Shown in pieces: positions 54,680 through 64,000 of a stretch of DNA of 64,000 nt. The number at the start of each line of letters is the position of its first letter. Position 1 is the first letter of the stretch. The stretch is from assembly GCA_019802505.1 (NCBI GenBank), contig JAFMOC010000051.1, forward strand, positions 1,343,501 to 1,407,500, written 5' to 3'. This stretch comes from Corydoras sp. C115. Its lineage: Eukaryota > Chordata > Actinopteri > Siluriformes > Callichthyidae. The notes under the pieces are model-generated. The model made no database searches. It was given only the letters and a program-made list of their open reading frames with translations, and was not told the DNA's origin. Position numbers and translations under genes: made by a program.

Positions 54680-55140
54680 TTAGCTGAGGCTCTCATTGTG
54701 CCTCGTCTCTTTATCTAGAGCATTAAGAATTCTTTTTGCTCGCCACTCAATGAGTATGAAATCCAACGTGTTAAAAACTCTCATTTTCCAAAGGCAAATA
54801 TTTGATGTGTAGTCATCAATTAAAGGTATGGAGGAGCAGATTACACCCGGAGGATTAGATGAAAGCACCTCCCTGTCACACTGCGGCTGCCTTACGAGTG
54901 CCACTGCTTACACACAGCGCAGCGTGGTCTGACATACGTTCCGGGTGCCGTGCAGACTGTGGGGTCTGAACAGATGCTGACAGAGCTGCTCAAACACAAA
55001 TACAGCTGCAGCTGCGAGCAGCTCCTCGCCGGCTCGTCAATATCACGGTGCGGTGGCAGAAACAGGTTGCGCCTGGCCTCTAAAGCGAGCAGCGAGAGGA
55101 GTGAGCGGTCTACATGACTGAAAGAGGTTTGCACAAACAA
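54680..55140. other. GC-rich unique block with open frames on both strands
   Basis: 54890-55120 is the most CpG-rich stretch in this half of the window before the right edge. A plus-strand frame stays open for about 95 codons to a stop at about 55114, and the minus strand is open too. No start codon, splice pattern or domain supports a gene. Confidence 0.3.
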
Positions 55141-55278
55141 AGGTTACAGCTGGAACCGGCTTTTAAAGGTCTTTAACAATCTTTAGATTATTGTGAAGCT
55201 ATCAGTTAAGGCTGGAGAGGTTGCCAGGTCATCACAGGGTGAACGCACACACAAATAGATGCAATATGTCCAGTTCAA

Positions 55279-55422
55279 CTGACTTACATGTCATTGTAAA
55301 AAAAAAAATAATAATAAAAAAAGCAATTGAGGGAAAAACATGCAAAAGCCCAGCATCTTTCCAGAAATAAACACTGGGACCTTTATGCTAAAGGACCACT
55401 GTGGGAGAACCTAAAAAATGTT
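55279..55422. repeat. Left copy of a 144-bp direct duplication flanking a SINE
   Basis: It matches 55793-55937 from CTGACTTACATGTCATTG to AAATGTT, with scattered substitutions and small length differences in an A-rich run. The SINE at 55423-55792 sits exactly between the two copies. Confidence 0.92.
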
Positions 55423-55792
55423 CATTCATTCATTCATTCATTCATTATCTTCCACTTTATCCTATATTAGGGTCGCGGGGGGGGTTCCCCATGCCCATCC
55501 AGGGGAGAACGTTTCGGGCACTGGGCAGATACACCCAGGACAGGGCCCCAATCTATCGTTGGGCACACACTCACTCACACAGACACACACAGAAACACAC
55601 TCTATATGGGGCAATTTGGAGAACTCAATTGACTTGATCCATGTTTTTGGACTGTGGGAGGAAACCGGAGAACCCGGAGGAAACCCACGCGGACACGGGG
55701 AGAACATGGAAACTCCACCCAGATGTGGATTCGAACCAGGAATCCCTAGCGCTGAGAGGAGAACATGCTGACCACTAAGCCACAGTGCCGCC
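55423..55792 (-). mobile_element. SINE family A flanked by a 144-bp duplication
   Basis: Full length, about 370 bases, well conserved, with the CATT tail at the left and the CGGCACTGTGGCTTAGTGG head at the right. Confidence 0.95.
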
Positions 55793-55937
55793 CTGACTTA
55801 CATGTCATTGCAAAAAAACAAAAAAAAACAAAGCAATTGAGGGAAAAACATGCAAAAGCCCAGCATCTTTCCGGAAATAAACCCTGGGACCTTCATGCTA
55901 AAGGACCACTGTGCTATAGGAGAACCTACAAAATGTT
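55793..55937. repeat. Right copy of the 144-bp duplication
   Basis: Compared with the left copy it has a different A-rich run, C for A in 'AAACCCTGGG', and a 5-base insertion 'CTATA' in 'GTGCTATAGGAG'. Confidence 0.92.
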
Positions 55938-55954
55938 ATTAAAAGTATTCGATT

Positions 55955-56002
55955 TTGTGTACAGCGCTTAGACATAGAGAAATTGGTCATCCACATTTAA
56001 CC

Positions 56003-56074
<72 letters not shown>

Positions 56075-56135
56075 AGAGCAATAGGCAGACCCGTACACGG
56101 CGCTGGGACCAGGAACCGAACCAGGGACCTGGTTC
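55955..56135 (-). mobile_element. SINE family B-like fragment with expanded CA array
   Basis: On the minus strand it shares 'GGTTCGGTTCCTGGTCCC' and the 'TGTACGGGTCTGCC' region with family B copies. A (CA)32 array at 56009-56073 has grown inside it. Confidence 0.6.
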
Positions 56136-56141
56136 CTTAAC

Positions 56142-56346
56142 TCTTCCATCCATCTATTATCTTCTGCTTAATCCCATACTGTGTCATGAAACAGCCAATT
56201 TATCTTGAATCCATGTTTTTGGACAATGGGGGAAACCAGAGAACCCTGAGAAAACCCATGGGAACGCTGGGAGAACATGGAAACTCCACCCAGACTCCAC
56301 TCAGCACTGAGAGGCGGACGTGCTCACCACTACACCACCGTGCCTC
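56142..56346 (-). mobile_element. SINE family A, internally deleted
   Basis: The tail and head are present but the middle is missing, leaving about 205 bases. Confidence 0.82.
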
Positions 56347-57069
56347 GATTAACGTTTATGTTCACAAATCCATTTTTCCATCTTGTAGCTTTTTAATCTA
56401 GATCTTAAAAAAGATTAAATGTTCTTCTCAAACCGAACAACGTCGTATGGAATTCCACATGAGGCTCAGCATTTAGTCTGCGTCTCATTCAGTCTCAAAG
56501 CGTTTCATTCAGCTCGATAACAGAAAGCATCATGGGTCCATGTGTGCTAACAACCCCCAAATTAACAGGACACTTGTAGAATCTTACAGCTGGATGTTTG
56601 GACTAATTGTTATTCTTTGTTGAAACATACACTTGTGGTTAAGTAGATACTGTGTTATTTTTTTTCTCCTTGTTCAGGTTCCTTCATTATTCATTACAGC
56701 CTGAACACCATTGAGGGGATTTAGACTTTTAGGGGGAATTAACTGGCGTCATCCATAAATAAACAATTTCATTTCTCCAGGTAAATTAGTATCCATTAAT
56801 TTTGAATGCTATAAAGAGCAAGGAAATTGGTATCGTAATACAGGTTAAATAACGCTTCAGCATGACTGTGATTCAGATAATAAAGTCCATTTGTGATGTA
56901 ATGAAATTATGGATTGCAGTAGATCATGCATTGATTTATTATTGGTGACATTATGAAACACAGAGCTTGCTGTGTTATTGATAATACATCTGTATTTTTG
57001 TCTTAGAGTCCACAGTGGCACAGTATTTACAGCAAGAATTCGTTTTCCAGTTGTTGTGAACAAAGCACT
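56347..57069. other. Intergenic; no gene or repeat recognised
   Basis: AT-rich unique sequence. No supported feature. Confidence 0.5.
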
Positions 57070-57302
57070 TTGCTGTGTGGAGTTTGCATGTTCTCCCGAT
57101 GTCCATGTGGGTTTCCTCTGGGTTTTCCGCTTTCCTCCCACAGTCCAAAAATATGGATTCAAGATAAACTGGCTGGTCTAAATTGCCACTGCACAGTGTG
57201 TGGGTGTGTGTGTGTGTGCCCAGCGATGGACTGGCACCCTGTCCTAGGTGTATCTGCCCACCACTCGAAACAATCTTCCCTGCATGGACATGGGAAATTT
57301 AA
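57070..57302 (+). mobile_element. Diverged SINE family A fragment
   Basis: From 'GTGTGGAGTTTGCATGTTCTCC' to 'CTGCATGGACATGGG'; the tRNA head and the tail are absent. Confidence 0.8.
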
Positions 57303-57344
57303 AAAAGGTACAATATTTTTCTTTGGAATGTCATTGTGTGACTG

Positions 57345-57545
57345 TATAAAGTGCAGCTCAGTGGTCAGGGTGTTGAACTATTGATCTGAAGTTTGTGGGT
57401 TCAAACCCCAGCCCACTACTTACCAACAACCTTGTGGATGGCCCTTAACCCTCATTGCTCAAGGGGTTCTATTTGGCAAACCTTAACCATCAAGTTGAAA
57501 TACTTGTAAGTCACTTTGGATAAATGACCTCATTGTCCACAGTAG
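57345..57545 (+). mobile_element. tRNA-derived SINE (family B relative)
   Basis: The head GCAGCTCAGTGGTCAGGGTG and B box GGTTCAAACCC are followed by a body ending 'AAGTCACTTTGGATAAATGA', a 3' end common in fish SINEs. Confidence 0.75.
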
Positions 57546-57599
57546 AATTCAAGCAAGTGCTCTTCGTTAGTTCGGTTGACGTCTAATCTAATGTCATGT

Positions 57600-58494
57600 G
57601 ACTCACACAGAAAAATTTCCTGAAATGCATTAGCATGAATCTTATGGGAACTTTGAAGACCTGACACATTGAACGGATCGAACCCGTTCTAACCTTCATG
57701 TCCAACTGGTACTGCTCTTCAAACACAGTGTCTTCTCTGTATGTTCAAAGTAGTGAGGTTCTCTTCAAAGCTAAATTCTTTCAGATGCTGGAAAGCAAAG
57801 AGCCGCCGTTCAAATTGAGAGCTTGACATCATTCTTTAACACCTTCTTATGCTAAATCCCTAAAACATTTAAACATTCGCACAAAGAGCGGTGCACTATA
57901 CACAGTCGATTCCCTGCTCCTTTAACGTACAAATCCAGGACTACCCCCCCCCCCCCTCCATTTTACTCCTCTCTTCCGTCTGAGGCAGTGTGGGTATGTG
58001 TCAAGTGATTGTTGAATTGAAATATTGATGTGGAGTATCAAAGCATGGCGTATCGCTCCTGTGTTTCCTGAACTCGCCGAAAAGCGCTTTGATCACAGGC
58101 TCCTGTGATCTAACTTCTGAAGTTGTTAAGAGTACTGGAAAACTAAATGCGAGCAAACTTCAAGTGCCCCTAGTACTAATAAAAGTTTCTCTGACAAGTC
58201 AACATGTGTGCTTTTCTGTACCTGTACATGCGGAATGGATTGCAGTCGGAAATCATCTTGTTTGGACTGATCATGGAATATTTGACACTTCGAATTGAGC
58301 TTCATCTCTAATGTGTGCAACCTCCGTCACCCATCATGCGATAATTCACAGACAGGTGACAAATTAATGGGAAAACACGAGGGTGTCAAGTAGTCCTGGT
58401 ATTTTTTTATATCATATTATAAATGCAATATTATAATATTAATGGATAAAACAATCAATTAAAACATAAATAAAATACTTATTTCTAGGCTTAG
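57600..58494. other. Intergenic; no gene recognised
   Basis: Unique DNA with a poly-C run at 57946-57956 and a TATAATATTA-rich patch near 58400-58445. Confidence 0.4.
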
Positions 58495-58720
58495 AACTGA
58501 AGGTTCCCGGTACAATTTCTGGTCCCACCAAGTAGTAAGGCTGATGTGCCCTTGGGCAAGGCACGTAACACTAATTGCCCCCCAGGTGTCATGTACAGGG
58601 CTGCCCATCAGAAGTGGCATGTGTGCTCACTTCTCTCAGTGTGAAGTTGTGTGGATGGGTTAAATGGGGTGGACTAATTCCTCTGTGTATGTACAGGAGG
58701 CAAAATAGATCACTTTATCA
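58495..58720 (+). mobile_element. SINE family B copy
   Basis: It shares GGTCCCACCAAGTAG, CTTGGGCAAGGCACGTAAC and TACAGGGCTGCCCA with the copy at 47.2 kb. The tRNA head is truncated or diverged. Confidence 0.7.
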
Positions 58721-59049
58721 GTTTATATACTAACGATTAAAGTAACTGGAATTGTTTAACCCCATAATATTGTTATGCTATCGTGCAGAACATTGTAAAT
58801 AATTCACATATTTATATACAGATATTTGTTTAGCTTCACTTTGCACTGCATTGTACATATAGACACTGTACTATTACTGCTGTTTACTTTACAACCACCT
58901 CAAGCCAAGGAAATCTCATTCTTATACGCACTGTAAGTAAGTCTAAGTCTACTGTAGATCTACAGGTAAACTTGCTTAAAACATCTTAAAATCCATCATT
59001 AAAATACAGTCAGTAATAAAGAAGGTCAGCTGTAGTGTTAACTCTTAAT

Positions 59050-59400
59050 ACTCCTAGTCTCATTTTGCTCTCCTGTGGAGCAGGTCATGGTGGTTATCAG
59101 CGGTTTTGTCTCTGTCTGCACTGATTGAAGTTAAAAGCTGGAGAGATCCAGAGAACAGCAGGCTACATTTGTCCTGTCATCCGTTTGAGGGTCATTTAGC
59201 CAACACCAGGCTGTAAAAATTGGCTTTTGGAAATGGCCACCAGTACAAAGGCCTGTGGCTGGCTGTTTGGAGTGCAGATGGTCAAGACAGCTGGGACAAT
59301 TTAGTGATCTGAGGCTCTTAAAATGCCCCCAGACATGATAAAAACAGCTTGACAACATGCCTCCTCATTCTTGCATTGTTCTGTCCATTTATGGGGACAC
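59050..59400. other. Unique block, possible conserved non-coding element
   Basis: Low in simple repeats, balanced composition, no coding frame with supporting splice sites. Confidence 0.25.
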
Positions 59401-59751
59401 TAAGCTCTTAACGGGTGGATTTGTCATCTTTAATAGAGGTGATGCACAACGCAGTGTATGTTTATAAGTAACATAACATAACAGTAATAAGGTGTCTGCA
59501 TGAATTTCATTTTGGAAATGATTTAAATAAATGTCTGTATACTTTAGAAACGGTATGTTCCTGAATTCTAATTATCCCAACTTGAAGATTGGGGTCAGAA
59601 CACAGGTCTTCATACACAATTCCTGGGGCAATGAGCGTTTCGCTCAAGAATCCACACTGGGAACATCAGTGGATCTGGTATTTGAACCTACAACCCTTGG
59701 TAGCCCATGGTCACTGTTATTAAATGAAACTACAGCAGCACTTCCTCACTA

Positions 59752-59990
59752 AAACCCCCTCACCACATCAGTGTCACTGCAGAACTGACAATAAACAATC
59801 CACCACTCAAATGATACCTGTTCTGTGATGACCAATAGAGATCAGAGAACCAACTAACAAAAACAAAGAACACAGATGGACTACAGTCTGTAATTGTAGA
59901 CTGTAAAGTCCATGTATATGATAAGTGGAGGAAATAAACAATGGAGCAAGAAGAAGGGTGTATCCAAACTTTTGACTGTACTGTATATTC
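59752..59990 (-). mobile_element. Second copy of the Tc1-like MITE
   Basis: The end at about 59955-59985 (TATCCAAACTTTTGACTGTACTG, split as TATCCAAACTTTTG and ACTGTACTG) matches the terminal sequence of the copy at 48.1 kb. The interior shares GGACTACAGTCTGT and the CAGTGTCACTGC region. Confidence 0.7.
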
Positions 59991-61700
59991 TGAACTTATT
60001 AGATTTATACAGGAAGGTTCAGATAAGATTTCACTTATGTTCATATCAGTCCATGTCAATCGGTTACAGTTGCATTGATAAAAACTGACAACTCAGGGAA
60101 CTAAAAATAACAAGAGCCATTCAAACATTGATTAATTCTGCTTTTGTAAACCCCCCCCAACCCAAAAAAAAAACCATTTTGACTGGTACTGTAAAGAAAT
60201 GTCAGATAAACTTTAAAGGTAAAGACTATTTTATACCTGTGCTGTCATGGAAAAGAATGAAGAAGAATTTACAGCAAGGATAAATTTAAATACAGTGTTT
60301 GGTGTCATTTAAGGTGTTTCCACCATAATCTGAACACAACCTGAATCAGATTTGGACTTGAAAAACACTGATAATTAACTTATAAGTAAATAAACTGCAT
60401 TGAAGTTTCTATTTCTTTTTATCATTAAGACTGAAAACTTAAAACTGGAACAGACTGTGTGGCGTTTTTAAGAGCTTTCATTCTGAGGGATGTAAATGGC
60501 CAGCAGTGTGTAGGAGCTGACTGTTGGAAGCAGCCTGTATGATTGCCTGATATCTTTACAGCTGCCTAATGAAGGCTGGGAGCTGCGCTTGCTCTGGAAA
60601 TGAGTTTTCCCTTGAAAACGGTGCAAGCCGTATCCAGGTCTATTTAAATGAGCTAACATGGGGAAGGTAAGCACAACCACAGGAGCATTGTTTTCGCAGT
60701 TCAAAGTAAGGCGAGCATACTTTGCACTTCAAAGCCACTCATCTGGGAGACAGAAAGAGTGGGGGTGCGGGGGGAGCCAAGATGGAGGGGGGACTGAGGG
60801 GACAGGAAATAAAAATCAGGGTAATTAACAACTTCTGCTCAGTAATGAAGCCCAAAGAGGAGAGAAAGAAAATACAGAGGCGGCTTCCATCTTTAACACC
60901 ACTAAATATTTGACATGTTTTATTCGGATCCTTTAACCTTTTTTTCATAATTTTAACTGTGATTTTATTGCATTTAATTTAGGATTTCACACTTTAACAG
61001 CTCCCCAAACGCAGAACATGAATGTGCTGTTGAGATGAAATTATGGTTCCTTTATTTTTAACCTTCCATCTCACTCCATTTTGCACCAGGTTCATTTTAA
61101 AGAAAGGATGATAATGATTTGTGCTCACGTGTTCCTTATGTTAGCTAAAAGAACAAAGCCTAATGAATCATGCAGTAATGTGGTAAACATCAATCAGCGT
61201 CCTAACAGGGATGGTCCCGCGCTCGTCTCTGATTTATTTACAGTAGGTGTTTTTACATGATGAGACTCCTGAATAACTTCATTACTTTCCCTCCTGTGAT
61301 ATTTAATGGTGTCAGTGTGAAAAGTCATTTGTATATATTTTTTTGTTGCAATCACTCATTCGTTCATTTCTGCTGATTTTTTTTTTTTTTTATGCAAACA
61401 CTGAACTACATTATTATGAGAATCTCACAGTGCTGAGCATCTTAGGTAATTAATACCTACCCAACTTTTTTTTTTTTTAACTCCTGGACCTTAAATGTCT
61501 ATTTTGTGTTTGAATTAAAGGAATTATACACACTACATACACACTTCTTTAACTAGGCCCTAATCACTGACATAATCATCACACAGTATCTATATTGTGG
61601 TCTGTTTTCATAATGTAAATCATTATTTTTCATTACACTTTGGGGCATTCGTATAATATTTATAAGATAGTTTGATATTTATATAATTATAACTCATGGA
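59991..61700. other. Intergenic; candidate conserved non-coding blocks
   Basis: The stretches 60460-60920 and 61000-61260 are repeat-poor and contain no supported exon. The rest is AT-rich. A purine-rich G tract lies at about 60755-60815. No gene was recognised. Confidence 0.35.
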
Positions 61701-61775
61701 TTTTTATAAATGAATCAACACACACACACACACACATATATATATGGATATGTGTGTGTTGATTCATTTATAAAA

Positions 61776-61776
<1 letters not shown>
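61701..61776. repeat. Perfect 26-bp inverted repeat
   Basis: The arms 61701-61726 and 61751-61776 are exact reverse complements around a 24-base CA/TA loop. A near-copy of the same unit recurs at 61868-61898. Confidence 0.92.
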
Positions 61777-62035
<259 letters not shown>

Positions 62036-62199
62036 ACATGTATTTATATGTTTTCAAATCTTTACAAGTTTAAAGTACTACATTGACTTATTTACACTAA
62101 CTTGTTGGCTATTTCTGGTTATATACTGTAATCAGTACGTCGATTCAGTTGTTTGCAATGAGGTAATTATGAACCTGCTGGTCAGTTTAATCTGTGCAT

Positions 62200-62700
62200 A
62201 ACTTTTTTTCCTTTTAATTTGACCTGCCAGGAAGCCAGCAGTGGTGCACCGAGCAGAATAATGGAGCCGTTTTCCTGATTGAGAGTTTTCGTGGCTGGAA
62301 GCAGAAGTTCAGTGATGCAGGGACTGAGACTGAAAACAAAGGCTGATTGTTATGCTGCGCTGTGAGGTGAGAGCTGCGTCTGCTTTAAAGACGCAGCCAC
62401 ACAAAGACGCAGCGTGTGTATTAAGATGGTAAACGCTCTCTGACTGACCCGCAGACCAGAGAGTCCGAGGCTTCTGAGATCTGATGATGAGATCTGATGA
62501 TGGGATCTGATGATGGGATCGCGCCCTTAACTTGAACCCGGGGCGTGAAAGCGTCCCGCCGCGCCGTTTATCTGACCGCTCACTTAACAAGAGAAGCGAG
62601 CAGCTTTGATCGGCTTTATTTCACTTAACCTCACGGTTTGTTAGTCAAATGTTCTCCAGATAGAAGATCCGCAGCGCATGTGAGCTTTTAAATCCCGGGA
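62200..62700. other. GC-richer unique block with a short tandem repeat
   Basis: It contains GATCTGATGATGG-type 13-base units, about three copies at 62478-62519, and a CpG-rich patch at 62515-62580. No exon could be supported. Confidence 0.35.
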
Positions 62701-62769
62701 AGAATAATCTAATGTACACACGCTTTAACACCCCAAGGAATGATTATGACGTGATAGGATGCAAACTCA

Positions 62770-62770
<1 letters not shown>

Positions 62771-62817
<47 letters not shown>

Positions 62818-62882
62818 TTCATATATATATATAGTACATACAGTACATACATACACACACTATTCATATATATATACATATA
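62771..62882. repeat. (CA)n and (TA)n with a duplicated unit
   Basis: About 22 CA units, then two copies of an ACACTATTCATATATATA unit at about 62810 and 62857. Confidence 0.95.
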
Positions 62883-62899
62883 TATATACCAAAAAAACA

Positions 62900-63840
62900 C
62901 AGGAACAAAAATATGATGCTTATAAAAAAAGAAAACCCAAATTAAGGATAGTATTAATTTTACCGTTAGTTAATTAGTGAGCTTGATCTGACAATCTTCA
63001 GATCTTCTTATGTTAAAATATCAGACTGCTATTTTTATAGATACACCATATTTACACTTTAAAACACTTGTTTCGAACGAGACTTCAAATCAATAGTTTT
63101 ACATAATATTTAGTATATGTTACAATTTGTCCCATTGTTTGCCAAGTCAAGCTTGTATACCTGTTATGATCAACAAACAAAAAGAGCGAAATAATACAAA
63201 TGAAAGACTGAAAATATATGTCTAAAAAAGGTAAGATCTGTAAGCAAGTGCATATCTGTATTTTTTCCCGATCTCAAATCTCGAATGATCATTTGAATTA
63301 AAAAAAACTTTTTATAAACGTGTCTCAGATTTAAACTGTAAATGTTTCCAGGTGACGTTTAAAACGTTCTTGTTATTACAATATCATTTGCACATCATCT
63401 GTCTTCCATACGTTATGGAACTGATGTTATTATAAGAGGGTTGTCAAAAGAATCACCTTTAATATTATATTCAATAAAATTATAGGGATTATTTATTCGA
63501 TAATACTTTTTGCTTTTACCTTACTTATTATATACATTCTGTTAATTGTTTACGTTAATATATTTTACATTATTATATTTGCACTGCGTAATTTTCTAGC
63601 TACTATTAAGATAAATTTAAACCAGCCACATTTTCCTTAAGTCTTAAATCACTTTTGTTAATTTACAGATTTGTTTTAGGATAAACCCGCTGATATCGTT
63701 TTCCCTAATTAGACTACACATTAATTAATCTACATAATTAAAAACAAATCAAAGCGTGTGATTAAAATCCAATGCGTCAGCAGGCAGTATAACAGAATTC
63801 AATCAAATCAGGAGGAAATCTGATATTTTGGATTAAAGGT
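62900..63840. other. AT-rich unique DNA; nothing recognised
   Basis: Low-complexity A/T runs, no gene, no repeat family member identified. Confidence 0.5.
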
Positions 63841-64000
63841 CGCGCTTATGGTCTGCACCCCCCCCCCCCCCCCCGCACCCCCTCCGCGGGGTTTCCCTGC
63901 ATTGACTGGCTTCTTAAGAGACCCCTGGCGAGAGGAGCTCCTGCTCCATAAAGAGAAGATGCGCGCGGGTGCCGCTGCGACTCGTGCGTCGTTACGCGTT
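63841..64000 (+). other. CpG-rich window edge, possible 5' end of a gene
   Basis: The sequence changes from AT-rich to CpG-rich, with a 16-base C run at 63859-63874. An ATG at 63959 opens a frame reading MRAGAAATRASLRV to the last base. It could be a 5' exon with a signal peptide or chance in GC-rich DNA; the window ends too soon to tell. Confidence 0.25.

Noticed and set aside
55401..55771. A recurrent protein-like pattern (VPHAHPGENVSGAGQIHPGQG, shown here in part) at 15.3, 16.7, 31.6, 48.4, 49.6 and 55.5 kb
   Set aside because: It is the same SINE read in one frame in each copy. SINEs are non-coding, and the frame breaks in several copies.
62309..62590. 93-codon minus-strand frame in GC-rich DNA
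   Set aside because: It includes the short GATCTGATGATGG tandem repeat and has no domain or splice support.

Overview
The window looks like nuclear DNA from a teleost fish. Genes are split into many short exons with GT-AG introns, the sequence is AT-rich and crowded with (TA)n, (CA)n and (CT)n arrays, and one tRNA-derived SINE family with fish-type sequence occurs about twenty times. There is no operon structure. I could not fix the species; an otophysan such as a catfish is a guess.

Four protein-coding genes were rebuilt exon by exon, with reading phase checked at every junction. (1) tac3, plus strand, CDS 1511-2840, a neurokinin B precursor of 125 aa carrying two amidated tachykinins. (2) c1galt1, minus strand, CDS 9073-7145, core-1 O-glycan beta-1,3-galactosyltransferase, 396 aa in three coding exons. 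(3) b4galnt1, plus strand, CDS about 18134-28330 (or from 15689), GM2/GD2 ganglioside synthase, 529 or 533 aa in ten exons. (4) slc26a10-like anion transporter, minus strand, CDS 41417-33068, 17 exons, with a conserved SLC26 exon pattern but a frame break in exon 3. The pairs tac3/c1galt1 and b4galnt1/slc26a10 are convergent; c1galt1 and b4galnt1 are divergent. The b4galnt1-slc26a10 tail-to-tail pair matches what I recall of the human 12q13-q14 arrangement, and TAC3 is on the same human arm.

Two of the genes are Golgi type II glycosyltransferases of different CAZy families, one for mucin-type O-glycans and one for gangliosides. They share a compartment, but nothing in the sequence shows that they work as a unit. 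The window is an ordinary vertebrate syntenic block, not a pathway cluster.

From about 41.5 kb to 64 kb I find no recognisable gene. This stretch holds most of the SINE copies, two copies of a Tc1-like MITE (one split by a SINE with a clean target-site duplication), a fold-back element, many microsatellites, and several non-repetitive, relatively GC-rich blocks that could be conserved non-coding DNA. The last 160 bases become CpG-rich and may hold the 5' end of another gene.

The most useful second looks are the out-of-phase slc26a10 exon, an in-frame alternative acceptor in b4galnt1, a UG-repeat tract hard against an slc26a10 splice acceptor, CTCF-like motifs in convergent orientation around slc26a10, and several informative repeat insertions. 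I did not find a convincing new biological system.
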